Shown in pieces: positions 6,053 through 13,570 of a DNA stretch of 64,000 bases. Both the position numbers and the translations under genes were made by a program. The DNA comes from Pirellula sp. SH-Sr6A (GTDB lineage: Bacteria; Planctomycetota; Planctomycetia; Pirellulales; Pirellulaceae), in assembly GCF_001610875.1 (NCBI RefSeq), contig NZ_CP011272.1, positions 4,879,988 through 4,943,987 on the forward strand. The letters are read 5' to 3'. The notes under the pieces are model-generated. The model did not search any database. It was not told where the DNA came from and was given only the letters and a program-made list of their open reading frames with translations. The stretch's first letter is position 1, and every line of letters starts with the position of its first letter.

Positions 6053-6291
6053 TACGCAACCTTCAACACTTCGTAAATCCTTGGACTTTCCTTCGACTCT
6101 TGGCTTATGACGGCCTCTACCTCGTAATTCTTCCCGATTTGGAAAGAACCAGCAACTCGCGACCGAAAAAGAACTTTGTTGTGTACAGTTGCGTTTGGCT
6201 TGATGTCGACAATTTTGACCGCAAAGCACGGTGCACCCAAATCAACTTGTCCAAGATACTCCGCTGTAACGCTGTGCACTTCAGTAATCAT
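6052..6291 (-). CDS. First gene of the left operon, beta-rich small protein
   Basis: Seventy-nine residues starting MITEVHSVTAEYLGQVDLGA. The alternation of hydrophobic residues (CFAVKIVDIKP, NKVLFRSRVAG, NYEVEAVIS) suggests an OB-like or other small beta barrel. It lies about 45 bases downstream of a strong promoter (6333-6361), so it is expected to be the best expressed gene of the left operon. Family not recognised. Confidence 0.7.
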   Translation of the reverse strand: MITEVHSVTAEYLGQVDLGAPCFAVKIVDIKPNATVHNKVLFRSRVAGSFQIGKNYEVEAVISQESKESPRIYEVLKVA

Positions 6292-6332
6292 TTTGCCGTC
6301 TCCTGGTTGGTGTCCGTTGCGGTGATGCTGTA

Positions 6333-6361
6333 ATTATACACACACTATCGGCAAGAGTAAA
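6333..6361 (-). promoter_or_regulatory. Sigma-70-type promoter for the left operon
   Basis: On the minus strand, TTTACT (-35) and a perfect TATAAT (-10) are separated by 17 bases. The -10 is about 45 bases ahead of the first gene of the left operon (start 6291), and a terminator-like hairpin lies just upstream. This is the best consensus promoter seen in the prophage. Confidence 0.75.
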
Positions 6362-6383
6362 GAACTATGCGCACACTTTTTAG

Positions 6384-6416
6384 AAAAAGATTCCAGCACC
6401 CACAAAAGAGGGGTGC
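6384..6416 (-). terminator. Probable rho-independent terminator after the tail-fibre operon
   Basis: GCACCC and GGGTGC form a 6-bp stem around a nine-base loop (6396-6416). In the minus direction a run of five T residues follows ten bases later. It lies between the stop of the last tail-associated gene (6495) and the next promoter (6333-6361), where a terminator is expected. The distance from stem to T-run is long, so strength is uncertain. Confidence 0.5.
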
Positions 6417-6455
6417 GAGTCAATTGCGGACGTGTTCGGTGCATCGTCTTGTCTG

Positions 6456-6468
6456 TGACAGGCTGTCA
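6456..6468. promoter_or_regulatory. Palindrome, possible operator
   Basis: TGACAG and CTGTCA flank a single G, a perfect 13-bp inverted repeat in the gap between the tail gene and the left operon promoter. It is about 95 bases upstream of the -35, so direct control of that promoter is not proven. Confidence 0.3.
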
Positions 6469-6494
6469 AAAATCAAGTGAGGATGAACAATCCG

Positions 6495-7028
6495 CTATTG
6501 CCCGTCCGCAACGTGAGCTTCAGACCGCACGCAATCGCGCAGCAACTCCGCGACTCTATCCGATGTCACAATCCCTGCTTGCCCTAAGTAGCCGATTGCT
6601 TGCTGCATCTCCGGCGAATCCAGAATGATCGGCCAATCATTTGCTACCCACTGCGTGAGCATACCGACTATCCCCTGGACGGTTTCGTCTTGCGAGCCAG
6701 CCAGTGTAAGCATCTCACTCGCTGTGATGCGAGCGACAAACGCTTTGGCTTCCATGATCCTGGGATTCCACGGCAATGCTTCCTCTAGCTCTGCAATGCG
6801 AGCTTGTGCTGTCGCGAGTTGTGCCTGCAATGCGTCCCTCTCTGCGACCGCCGCCGCTGCAAACGCTTCTGCGAACTGTGTGAAGGCAGGATCGGAAGTG
6901 TCGGATAGAGGTACGGGATCAAGCTCAATCGCTTTCTCTCCGACTGTCAGCAGGTGGCGAACATGAACGCCCGCGATGGTTCCATCTGCATTAAATCGTG
7001 CCAATAATTCGTATGGTGTTGTAGTCAT
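6495..7028 (-). CDS. Phage tail-associated protein, coiled coil
   Basis: The 177-residue protein directly follows the tail fibre gene and overlaps its stop by one base. Residues about 50-85 form an Ala-rich coiled coil (AVAERDALQAQLATAQARIAE). The C-terminal part is helical. Proteins of this size and place are often tail-fibre assembly proteins or fibre tips, so such a role is inferred from position; no signature domain was recognised. A terminator-like hairpin follows the gene. Confidence 0.65.
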   Translation of the reverse strand: MTTTPYELLARFNADGTIAGVHVRHLLTVGEKAIELDPVPLSDTSDPAFTQFAEAFAAAAVAERDALQAQLATAQARIAELEEALPWNPRIMEAKAFVARITASEMLTLAGSQDETVQGIVGMLTQWVANDWPIILDSPEMQQAIGYLGQAGIVTSDRVAELLRDCVRSEAHVADGQ

Positions 7029-7930
7029 TAGTTAACCAACCAATTCAGCCCGTTTGAGAATACCTTCACCCGAGAAGTTCCGCCGCCTGCAACGTTGCTT
7101 CTGTACGTAGTAACGCTGCTATCAGTAACCTGTGCTTCTCTTCCTGCGTTAGAGGAGGCGTTTGGGAGCGTTGCCACGGTGTAAGTCCCTACGGAGAATG
7201 TTGCTCCGCATGCCAATGTTCCATTTACGGTGGTCGCTGGGGTGATCGTAAATGCGGATGCGGTTAGCGTGATCTGATTCGAGAAATTGATCGCGAAGGC
7301 AAGTTGCGTCAAAGCACTAATACGGAGACCTGGCGCCCCGGTAGTACTAAAAACGAGAGCATTGTTCGCGTTATTCCCCATGTCGATGGTCGATGATGTG
7401 CCGGACGACTGCACACGAAGATTCTTGTATGCCACCACAGCGCCGGAATTGCAAGACATTGCGGGTTGGCCATCATACAGAATCAATAGATCATTGTCGT
7501 AGTAGCCTGGGTATCCCATGATGACTTGGCCAATTTTCCCAAGCGTAGCCGTTGCATCCGACACTCGGATGCCCTGAAAGTTGGAGCCTTCAGATATTAC
7601 TGATAGCGACTTCTGGACAGTCTGAGGCTGAGAGAATGTGTTGTTCAAGTTCGTTTGTGGAACGGTCGTAATCAAAGCCCAGGAATTTGAGCCAGTACGC
7701 TGCGCGAAGCCTGTACCCGACAATGCAGCAATCGCTGATAGGTCGGCGTCGCTCGGTTGCTTCCCGTCTAGTGCCGTTTGAAGATTCGTAACATCGGAAA
7801 TCGGATGGCTGTGAACGATGGGAGCAAATGCAGCAACAATCTGTGAAGTTGTCGAGTATTCTGCAAGTGCGGCTTGCAGATCCGCATCTGTCAGCGGCTT
7901 TTTCTGTGCGTGGACTTTGCGGTCTGTCAT
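7028..7930 (-). CDS. Phage tail fibre / collar-type protein
   Basis: Three hundred residues from ATG at 7930, which overlaps the stop of the preceding membrane protein as ATGA. Residues about 35-60 contain HSHPISDVTNLQTALDGKQP, a short repeat typical of phage tail fibres and collar proteins. The remainder is rich in Ser, Thr, Gly and Asn (TLTASAFTITPATTVNGTLA), the usual composition of beta-helical receptor-binding fibres. It probably contributes to host recognition at the virion tail. An upstream in-frame ATG at 8086 would run through the other gene and is not used. Confidence 0.8.
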   Translation of the reverse strand: MTDRKVHAQKKPLTDADLQAALAEYSTTSQIVAAFAPIVHSHPISDVTNLQTALDGKQPSDADLSAIAALSGTGFAQRTGSNSWALITTVPQTNLNNTFSQPQTVQKSLSVISEGSNFQGIRVSDATATLGKIGQVIMGYPGYYDNDLLILYDGQPAMSCNSGAVVAYKNLRVQSSGTSSTIDMGNNANNALVFSTTGAPGLRISALTQLAFAINFSNQITLTASAFTITPATTVNGTLACGATFSVGTYTVATLPNASSNAGREAQVTDSSVTTYRSNVAGGGTSRVKVFSNGLNWLVN

Positions 7931-8289
7931 TGGCCTTTTCTCCCGTCGTCTTCGCTCTTCGCCTGGCTTGACTGCGAGAAGAAGACTCGGCCAGCTTCCC
8001 ATGCGCGAGTCAAAGCCATCTTCCCAAACTTGTCTCTCTCTTCTCCAACAGCGCCTACCAATGCCGCCAGACCAAGTGCAGGCCAATTAAAGGAGCCACT
8101 ACGAGTAGCACTACCGAAAAAAAGAGTAACAATCCCGAAAGCGATAAACCCGCTTGTGCAACCAGTATTAACGACGTCCCAGATAGAGACACGGCCGCGC
8201 TTACGGCTGCTCCTACCCAACGACGCCGCAAAGCCGATGCCCCAGACAAGCGAGTGGAAAATGATTTCCTCTGTGGTGATTCCATGCAC
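7927..8289 (-). CDS. Small membrane protein, holin candidate
   Basis: The protein has 120 residues with two or three probable membrane segments: around residues 12-25 (LVWGIGFAASLG), 43-60 (TGCTSGFIAFGIVTLFFG) and 69-82 (ALGLAALVGAVG), then a charged tail KSEDDGRKGQ. Small two- or three-helix proteins with charged tails beside a muralytic or proteolytic enzyme are typical holins. The papain-like protease two genes upstream makes a lysis role plausible. This is inference from size, topology and neighbours. An overlapping frame at 8055-8300 is also hydrophobic. Confidence 0.6.
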   Translation of the reverse strand: MHGITTEEIIFHSLVWGIGFAASLGRSSRKRGRVSIWDVVNTGCTSGFIAFGIVTLFFGSATRSGSFNWPALGLAALVGAVGEERDKFGKMALTRAWEAGRVFFSQSSQAKSEDDGRKGQ

Positions 8290-8296
8290 TCAGACC

Positions 8297-8710
8297 TCAC
8301 TTACTTCCCAGTGCTTTCTTCCGGGCTTCTTCATACGAGTTCTTAGTCAGATACGTGTTGACTTCGAAGCGGAGACCGTCTCCATCTATGAGCTCGAACC
8401 ACGGATAACGTTTTCCTGCGATCGCATCCTTCAACGGATCAGGGATTTTCCACCCGATCGTTTTCCACACTGGTAATTCGACTCGAACCCACCGGTCGCA
8501 TGCAGGACAGTCAAACGATGCGGAGTGCACGATTATTGTGGGCTCCACGGCTTTCACTTCCTGGATCGATTCCGACTGCATTGGCTTCGCAATCATCGCC
8601 GCCTCCACTGCAGGAATTGGCTTTAACACGATCGGCTTAGGTGCTGGACATCCAAGCACAACAGCCGCCACGACCGCATAGATTCCAAACATCATTGATC
8701 GATGGAACAT
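8297..8710 (-). CDS. Lipoprotein with CPAC motif
   Basis: One hundred and thirty-seven residues. The N-terminus is a signal peptide ending in a lipobox (VVLGC, Cys at about residue 21), so the mature protein should be lipid-anchored. At about residue 70 there is FDCPACDRW, a CxxC like that of thioredoxin/glutaredoxin-fold proteins, although the rest is too short to confirm a thioredoxin fold. It lies between the papain-like protease and the holin candidate. It might be a spanin-like or redox lipoprotein of the lysis group; this is inference. Confidence 0.65.
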   Translation of the reverse strand: MFHRSMMFGIYAVVAAVVLGCPAPKPIVLKPIPAVEAAMIAKPMQSESIQEVKAVEPTIIVHSASFDCPACDRWVRVELPVWKTIGWKIPDPLKDAIAGKRYPWFELIDGDGLRFEVNTYLTKNSYEEARKKALGSK

Positions 8711-8712
8711 AG

Positions 8713-9540
8713 TTAAACCCTCAGTTTCGACTTCCAGTCCTCAATTGAAAACTTGCGAGGTTTCGCGGCGGGCATGTCGGAGATGCCAATCATTTCCGTC
8801 CATTGATGACGAAGCATTTGGCTGATAGCGTTCGGACTCCATTCATGCCACCCTGGATGCTCACGCGAGCCAACGTTCTGACCCCATGAATTCATAATCC
8901 ACGCATAAGGCCTCCCTTGTGAGTCCACTCGATCCGACAAGCACAACCCAGCTATCGCGTGCCCACCCATTCCAGGAGAGAAGGATTCCACAACAGCTTT
9001 ACTCATCGAGTTACCCCAGGCAATACCTATGTGGATTCCGCCTTGCAGGGAACCAGAGAAGGCGCGAAAGTCGTCGTAGGTCCGAATCTGCACCGCGCGC
9101 CCGATCTTGTACTTGGCTGCGTTCTCTGTAATCGCTTGCCAATTGCCCGGTCTAGTTGGCTGGTAGCGTCCGGTGTATGGCCACAATGGCTCTTCACAGA
9201 GCCCGACGTTCTTCGCCAACTTTACGCCGCCGCTAATGGTGCTTCCACGGTCTCCGTTGATGCCATCAATGCGTTGCGTCTCGTAATAACCCATCGCACG
9301 CGAGAGCTGTTGCCGTTGGCCGTTGGTCGCAATGACGTAACACCATTCCATACAGCTCGATAATGCGTGTCCTTGACACGACCCAACAGAGCCTTGGTTC
9401 TCAACAGGGATCAATTCGCGAGGGTCTAAACGCTGCTCTTCGTATGATCCAAACAGTGGAACGTTTCCTTCTGCATTTGGAAGCGACGAAAGGAACGCAC
9501 GGTCCTCTTGTTCAATTGGGTAGCCGCTAAAGTCGCTCAC
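8713..9540 (-). CDS. Papain-like (C1) cysteine peptidase
   Basis: The 275-residue protein carries all papain landmarks: oxyanion Gln49 and nucleophile Cys55 in PVENQGSVGSCQGHA, His194 in MGGHAIAG, and Asn217 in the NSWG motif. No signal peptide is seen. The N-terminal 40 residues could be a short pro-segment. It overlaps the preceding small membrane protein by four bases and is followed by a lipoprotein and a holin candidate, so it may serve release from the cell or entry rather than general proteolysis. Papain-like proteins in phages are sometimes virion or lysis proteins; the role here is inferred from context. Confidence 0.88.
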   Translation of the reverse strand: MSDFSGYPIEQEDRAFLSSLPNAEGNVPLFGSYEEQRLDPRELIPVENQGSVGSCQGHALSSCMEWCYVIATNGQRQQLSRAMGYYETQRIDGINGDRGSTISGGVKLAKNVGLCEEPLWPYTGRYQPTRPGNWQAITENAAKYKIGRAVQIRTYDDFRAFSGSLQGGIHIGIAWGNSMSKAVVESFSPGMGGHAIAGLCLSDRVDSQGRPYAWIMNSWGQNVGSREHPGWHEWSPNAISQMLRHQWTEMIGISDMPAAKPRKFSIEDWKSKLRV

Positions 9541-9929
9541 TTGCCAGCCTCCAGTGCTTTTGCGAGTTCTTCCGTTTTGCCAGTGTCGATCGCTTCGGAT
9601 AAACGATCAACATATGCCTGAAAGTCAGCAATTCGCTTCGTTTCGCTTTCTCTGTTGATCCATTCCAGCTTCGCTTGATCGTCTGCAAAAGTGTTGGCAG
9701 TGATGCCTTTGAGTATCGCAATCTTCGATACTCGATCAGCCTCGTAGCACTTCGCGAGGATCTTTGAGATTGGCTCAAGAACGACTGGCTTGTCGTCTTG
9801 CTTTCCGTCATCCGTGGAAGGCTTTCCGAGATACAACCAGCCCAGGACACAGACGACCGTCGCAAGGGCGATCGTCTGGCCCGTCCTGGTAGCGAAATCC
9901 CAGACGTTAGTTTGCTGCGAAGTTGTCAT
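9537..9929 (-). CDS. Single-pass membrane phage protein
   Basis: One hundred and thirty residues from ATG at 9929 (MTTSQQTNVWDFATRTGQ). One hydrophobic segment, TIALATVVCVLGWLYLG, occupies about residues 19-35. The remaining part is charged and helical, ending ELAKALEAGK. The topology resembles small holin or spanin-type proteins, and it precedes the papain-like protease with a four-base overlap. Family unrecognised. Confidence 0.65.
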   Translation of the reverse strand: MTTSQQTNVWDFATRTGQTIALATVVCVLGWLYLGKPSTDDGKQDDKPVVLEPISKILAKCYEADRVSKIAILKGITANTFADDQAKLEWINRESETKRIADFQAYVDRLSEAIDTGKTEELAKALEAGK

Positions 9930-10191
9930 AGATTCGGCTGACCTGTTGAAGAACAATTGCTTTGAGTGCCGAATCCAACCAAGGCTCCACAAGATTTGGA
10001 ACACCTGGGATGTCGATCGGTGCAACGTAAGCGTCGTATGCCTCAGCGACTTGTTTCAACAGGTCAGCCTTGGGCGGCAATGGGATGTTCAATCCGCGAA
10101 TCCATTCACGGAAGTTTTCAATCAGTGCACCGCTTGCAGCAACTTGATTTCCGTTGAAGTTGCTGTGGAGTGCAAACGTATTTACCGGCAT
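9907..10191 (-). CDS. Phage protein, unknown
   Basis: Ninety-four residues, MPVNTFALHSNFNGNQVAAS at the start. The C-terminal half is amphipathic (LVEPWLDSALKAIVLQQVSRIY). The start follows GGAGCAAGCC. It is the first gene of the tail/lysis group, directly after the MerR-like gene, and its end overlaps the next gene by 23 bases. No known domain. Confidence 0.65.
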   Translation of the reverse strand: MPVNTFALHSNFNGNQVAASGALIENFREWIRGLNIPLPPKADLLKQVAEAYDAYVAPIDIPGVPNLVEPWLDSALKAIVLQQVSRIYDNFAAN

Positions 10192-10237
10192 GGCTTGCTC
10201 CTTTGTGTGAGAGTTAGTACCCGTTCATAGATTCGGA

Positions 10238-10498
10238 TCACCCCCTCTCTTTGGCTTGAGTTGAATCAATCTTATGCGATTGGTCCTGTTGCGTCACGCT
10301 TGCCAAAACGGATGGTACGCAACGTATCAGCGTGACCGAAAGAGACCTAATTTCGTCCGCCTGTTGCTTCGTCCAAAGATGGATACCAGCCGCGCTTAGC
10401 CAAGGCTTGGGAATCTTTCCAGAGTCTTGCCATCGTCGAATTGTTTGCCGTGATACATCGCAGTGCTTTGCTAGGTCAGCTTGCGAAAAGACTTCCAT
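10238..10498 (-). CDS. MerR/excisionase-type HTH protein
   Basis: Eighty-six residues. Residues 4-40 are a helix-turn-helix of the MerR/HTH_17 kind: FSQADLAKHCDVSRQTIRRW, then QDSGKIPKPW, a wing-like loop, and a second short helix (WTKQQADEIR). Such proteins bind DNA as transcription regulators or excisionases. There is no effector domain. It stands between the replication block and the tail/lysis block, so it may control the switch to late genes; that is inference from position. Confidence 0.75.
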   Translation of the reverse strand: MEVFSQADLAKHCDVSRQTIRRWQDSGKIPKPWLSAAGIHLWTKQQADEIRSLSVTLIRCVPSVLASVTQQDQSHKIDSTQAKERG

Positions 10499-10516
10499 GA
10501 ATCGACCTCCTGATTG

Positions 10517-10824
10517 TTAATCGACCGCCTCAATTATGATTTGCGTTTTCTGCTCGGCTTTCGTTTTGACTTTGACTTGCCGATAGCAGACTTCTTCGAC
10601 GTACTTTGGAGAATCGTCTGCAATGACTCCGGCATGTACGAGTCCGTCAATTGCTGCTTTGCCGCTTGTCCCGTCTGCGTCTCGCAATCTTGCGAGATAC
10701 GAAACGATCGTAATACGCACTCGTGTATCAAATGCCGGATCTTTGCGCGTCGCCAGTGATTCATCGCCAGCAATGCGTTCCAGGTAGGCAATACGATCGG
10801 CAACTCTAGGACCAACTTTCGCAT
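10517..10824 (-). pseudogene. RusA-like Holliday junction resolvase, split over two frames
   Basis: The frame that begins at ATG 10824, with a GGGAG ribosome site, encodes MRKLVLELPIVLPTWNALLA and NHWRRAKIRHLIHE, matching the N-terminus of RusA-like proteins. The conserved catalytic half (RLRDADGTSGKAAIDGLV, GVIADDSP, ending TQIIIEAVD), with the Asp/Lys pattern of RusA, lies in the -1 frame and ends at 10517. Joining them around 10,735 gives a compact RusA-like chain of about 100 residues. Either there is a frameshift mutation or deletion, or ribosomes shift by -1. The second frame has its own ATG at 10837 but no ribosome site. RusA cuts four-way junctions. Confidence 0.6.
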
Positions 10825-10837
10825 GTCGCACTCCCAT

Positions 10838-12145
10838 TTAGAAATCCTTTGAAAACTCGTTGTCGACCATCGCTGGGATAAACTCATACTTTGGTCCGTT
10901 GTATTCGAGAGACAGCTTACCGGTACCGCAATTTCGACCCTTCGCAAGTATCAATGTTGCGTCCTTCGATTGTCTGCTTTCTCGATGCAGCAACAAAACA
11001 GCGTCCGCATCTTGCTCGACTGAACCGCTGTTGCGTAATTGTGCAAGCGTCGGTATTGCAATCTGCTTTTCCTTTTCGGAGTCACGGTTCAATTGAGACA
11101 ACGCAAGTATCGGAACCTTCTCGGATTTTGCTAGTTGCTTTAATCCTTTGCTGACCTTCTCAGTCACCTCCCACGCAGACTTGCGAGAGTCATCGCTGGA
11201 CACCAAACCGATATAGTCAACCACGACAAAACCTAGTCTCTGCTTCGCGGAGTATTGCTTAACAAGCATCTCTAGCCTGTGCATTGTCAGGTTCGAACGG
11301 TCCTCCACATACAGAGGAATTTCGTTTTGATACGCAGTCGCTAATCCTTTCAAGCGATTTACGTCTCCGATTTGCAAAGTCCCATCGAGAATATGCTGCA
11401 TGTTGATTCCCGTCTCGAACGCCATCGCTCTCGCTACGGTTTCCTGTGCAGACATCTCCAGCGATATGAACAGAGTTTTCGCACCGTCCTTTGCTGCATT
11501 GATTGCCATCTGTGCAGCCAATGCGGATTTGCCAACGCTAGGTCGTGCAGCCAAAACGATTAATTGACCATCGCGAAATCCACCCATCTTTAAATCGAGC
11601 GTGGATATTCCGCTAAACACTTTTCGAACCGGTTGCTGCGTCTCTTCTGACAACGCCAAGACATCCATCATGATGTCACCGGCTCGGCTCTTCCGCTTCG
11701 ATAGTTGCGGGATAGATGCAAGTCCGCTGCTAAGCGAATCCGCAACGGAATCCACATCGCAGTCTTCTCGGTCGAGTTTTTCTAACGCATCCGCAGCTAG
11801 TTTCAACAGCCTTCGCTTCCGTCGTTGCTTCGTCAACGTGTGAATGTAAAAGTTCTCATTCGACGGCAACCCAGCTTCATTTGCGACCCTAGCAAGCGAC
11901 GCCGGTGCAATACCACGCTTGCGAACTTCTACGGCTAGCGAAGTTAAATCTGCCATCGGGAAGTTACCACGACGCAACTCGCACAACACCGGCCAAATCT
12001 GGCTAGCATCGCTGTCGACGCATCGGTAGTCGTGGAGTTCTATTTCGCATCGATCGATTATCGACGGATGAATAATCATCAACCCGACCAGTGCACGCTC
12101 AGCGCGTGTGGTCTCGGTATCGCGAGTCTCAGGTATGCTAAGCAT
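10838..12145 (-). CDS. DnaB-like replicative DNA helicase
   Basis: The 435-residue protein has the DnaB plan. The N-terminal helical domain starts near ERALVGLMIIHPSIIDRCE, a linker follows, and the RecA-like motor begins around residue 180 (FSGISTLDLKMGGFRDGQL). Walker A is ARPSVGKSALAAQ at about residue 205, the Walker B region is GFVVVDYIGLV at about residue 300, and QLRNSGSVEQDADAVLLLHR near the end is the conserved arginine-finger region of the family. It unwinds DNA at the phage replication fork. It overlaps the loader-like gene upstream by eight bases. Confidence 0.93.
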   Translation of the reverse strand: MLSIPETRDTETTRAERALVGLMIIHPSIIDRCEIELHDYRCVDSDASQIWPVLCELRRGNFPMADLTSLAVEVRKRGIAPASLARVANEAGLPSNENFYIHTLTKQRRKRRLLKLAADALEKLDREDCDVDSVADSLSSGLASIPQLSKRKSRAGDIMMDVLALSEETQQPVRKVFSGISTLDLKMGGFRDGQLIVLAARPSVGKSALAAQMAINAAKDGAKTLFISLEMSAQETVARAMAFETGINMQHILDGTLQIGDVNRLKGLATAYQNEIPLYVEDRSNLTMHRLEMLVKQYSAKQRLGFVVVDYIGLVSSDDSRKSAWEVTEKVSKGLKQLAKSEKVPILALSQLNRDSEKEKQIAIPTLAQLRNSGSVEQDADAVLLLHRESRQSKDATLILAKGRNCGTGKLSLEYNGPKYEFIPAMVDNEFSKDF

Positions 12146-12896
12146 CGAGATCCTCGTATTCGGCTAGTGGGTCATAGACTACTCCAACCGGAGTTTTGCT
12201 TTCGTACTTGCCCTCCATGATCTTCGTCACCGAGTCTGGTTTCAAAAACCAATCCAGGTCAGCACGCCAACCCCGATCGTTGTCACCGTTGAGGAACGGC
12301 ATCTCGACAGCGCGTTCGATTGACTCCCGCCAGTTGTCCAACCACCATCGGTCTTCCAGCCTGGCTCGGAACGCCTTTCGTCGCTTGTCGGTAAGCCGAT
12401 CCTTTCGCCGCATCCGGTCGTTCCAGATGGTCAAAAGTTCTGTTTCTTCGGATCGATAGACCTCCTCTTTTTCTTCTTTTCTTCTATCTATCTCTATCTC
12501 TATCTCTGGTGACGCTGTTGTTACACTTTTTGCGCTACATTTTTGCGACGCCTTTTTTCGATAAACTTGCATTCTTTCCTGTGAATGAGCACGTTTTTTA
12601 GCGTTCTCCGACAGGTGCCGATCGTAATTAGGGACTTCGAGCGAGCCATTGCGGACCCGAAGCCAACCAACTTCGATGAGCGTTTGTGCAAATCCGTCGC
12701 AATTCAGAAGCGCATCGAGCGCTACAGGTGTTACACCAATTGCGCTACCGGTTTCTAGGTTGTCGTCGCACCAAATCCAGAACCGAACACACAGCCCGAA
12801 GGCGTGGTCCAGGTGCAAATTCAGCTTGGACGCAATCCGCAAAACCTCCGGCTTCCGTGCCGTCACCTTCTCCACTTTCACCCATTGAAAGCTCAT
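12138..12896 (-). CDS. Phage replication initiator / helicase-loader-like protein
   Basis: The 252-residue protein begins MSFQWVKVEKVTARKPEVLR, with a winged-helix-like N-terminal domain of about 90 residues. A charged middle (EIEIEIDRRKEEKEEVYRS) follows. The C-terminal part holds the ERAVEMPFLNGDNDRGWRAD, DLDWFLKPDSVTKIMEGKY pattern found at the end of DnaD/DnaT-like and phage replisome organiser proteins. It precedes the DnaB-like helicase with an eight-base overlap. It probably recognises the phage origin or loads the helicase. Confidence 0.75.
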   Translation of the reverse strand: MSFQWVKVEKVTARKPEVLRIASKLNLHLDHAFGLCVRFWIWCDDNLETGSAIGVTPVALDALLNCDGFAQTLIEVGWLRVRNGSLEVPNYDRHLSENAKKRAHSQERMQVYRKKASQKCSAKSVTTASPEIEIEIDRRKEEKEEVYRSEETELLTIWNDRMRRKDRLTDKRRKAFRARLEDRWWLDNWRESIERAVEMPFLNGDNDRGWRADLDWFLKPDSVTKIMEGKYESKTPVGVVYDPLAEYEDLDA

Positions 12897-12898
12897 GA

Positions 12899-13051
12899 CT
12901 ACGCCTCCATGCCTTCCAGCACGTCCGCAAGCTCACGCAATACCGCTTGCCTACGCACGTCTGTTTCCTCCCGCTGGAGCCTACAGACCTCACACTCGCA
13001 GCGTGCGTCTATAACCCCAAACTCGCATTCCAAATTGAACACGTCGTCCAT
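12899..13051 (-). CDS. Small Cys-rich phage protein
   Basis: Fifty residues from ATG at 13051, starting MDDVFNLECEFGVIDARCEC. AGGAGA precedes the start. Cys residues in RCECEVCRLQ could bind zinc with the upstream ECEF Cys. A longer open frame to 13090 has no better start. Function unknown; it lies between a tRNA-like element and the replication initiator. Confidence 0.55.
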   Translation of the reverse strand: MDDVFNLECEFGVIDARCECEVCRLQREETDVRRQAVLRELADVLEGMEA

Positions 13052-13091
13052 TCTCCTGACCTTCCTTTTCTCGGTCCTTAATTCCATCAAG

Positions 13092-13163
13092 TCCTAACGA
13101 CGGGAGTTGAACCCGCTATTCCTCGCTGTGCGAAGCGTGTTGCCTGGATTACACCACGTTAGG
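13092..13163 (-). tRNA. tRNA-like element, 72 nt, shortened anticodon arm
   Basis: On the minus strand CCTAACG pairs with CGTTAGG (7-bp acceptor), followed by discriminator A. The T-arm is GCGGG, TTCAACT, CCCGT and the D-arm is GTGT/ACAC with a GG-containing loop. The segment between D- and T-arms is only 20 bases. Its arm can be read as a 5-bp stem CTTCG/CGAGG with a five-base loop or a 4-bp stem with loop GCACAGC (anticodon position ACA, and C instead of U at position 33). GCA for Cys is present one register away. It could be a real but degenerate tRNA or a tRNA-like RNA. No CCA is encoded. Confidence 0.6.
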
Positions 13164-13170
13164 AGGCAAT

Positions 13171-13389
13171 CTATTCATCTTCTCCAAACGCCTCACGAAT
13201 CAACGGTTCGCATGAACCGCAGCACGTCATCGCCCACACCTTGATGGGGTTCTTTTTGTTTTCGATCCATACTCCAGCTTCGTACTGTTGCAGATAGCAC
13301 ATATCTCCGCATTGGTCGCATTGGCTACCGTCCGGATCGACTTCTTCAATCTTGCGAATGAACTTTACGTAGATCGTTAAACTAGCCAT
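13171..13389 (-). CDS. Zinc-binding small phage protein
   Basis: Seventy-two residues starting MASLTIYVKFIRKIEEVDPD. Cys pairs QCDQCGDMCY and TCCGSCEP, about 40 residues apart, should form a zinc ribbon. The start at 13389 overlaps the end of the upstream gene; an ATG six bases earlier is also possible. Likely a nucleic-acid or protein-binding accessory protein, exact role unknown. Confidence 0.65.
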   Translation of the reverse strand: MASLTIYVKFIRKIEEVDPDGSQCDQCGDMCYLQQYEAGVWIENKKNPIKVWAMTCCGSCEPLIREAFGEDE

Positions 13390-13570
13390 TTGCAACCGCC
13401 CTTCTCAGTTCATCCTTACACTGCTGCGGCATGGCTTTCGGTTCAACACCAACCAGCCGCGCCGTTTCGTAAAACGCAACTTTGTTCGCCTCCGCTTCGT
13501 TCACCCCGCCATCGATAACCATGATTGCGACGCGCTCGCGGAACAGTTCGATGATGTCGGTGTCGGTCAT
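13382..13570 (-). CDS. Small phage protein with helical N-terminus
   Basis: Sixty-two residues, MTDTDIIELFRERVAIMVID at the start, overlapping the end of the coiled-coil gene as ATGA (13570). The middle (EAEANKVAFYETARLVG) fits a short helix often found in phage proteins that resemble the N-terminal part of primase-associated or DNA-modification accessory proteins, but no family is firmly recognised. Confidence 0.6.
   Translation of the reverse strand: MTDTDIIELFRERVAIMVIDGGVNEAEANKVAFYETARLVGVEPKAMPQQCKDELRRAVANG

Noticed and set aside
8055-8300. Hydrophobic 81-codon frame overlapping the holin candidate
   Set aside because: It could be a second small membrane protein, but the other frame has ATGA coupling downstream; both being hydrophobic is expected from shared T-rich codons. 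Left out for lack of independent support.
8470-8520. T-arm-like GGTTCGA sequence inside the lipoprotein gene
   Set aside because: No matching acceptor stem or other arms; it is within a good coding frame.
10534-10947. 137-codon frame read from 10947
   Set aside because: The part upstream of 10824 lies inside the DnaB-like gene; only the segment from ATG 10824 with its ribosome site is accepted as the RusA-like N-terminus.
13111-13120. Further copy of the AATAGCGG intergenic motif
   Set aside because: It is part of the T-arm of the tRNA-like element at 13092-13163 and not at a stop-to-start joint.
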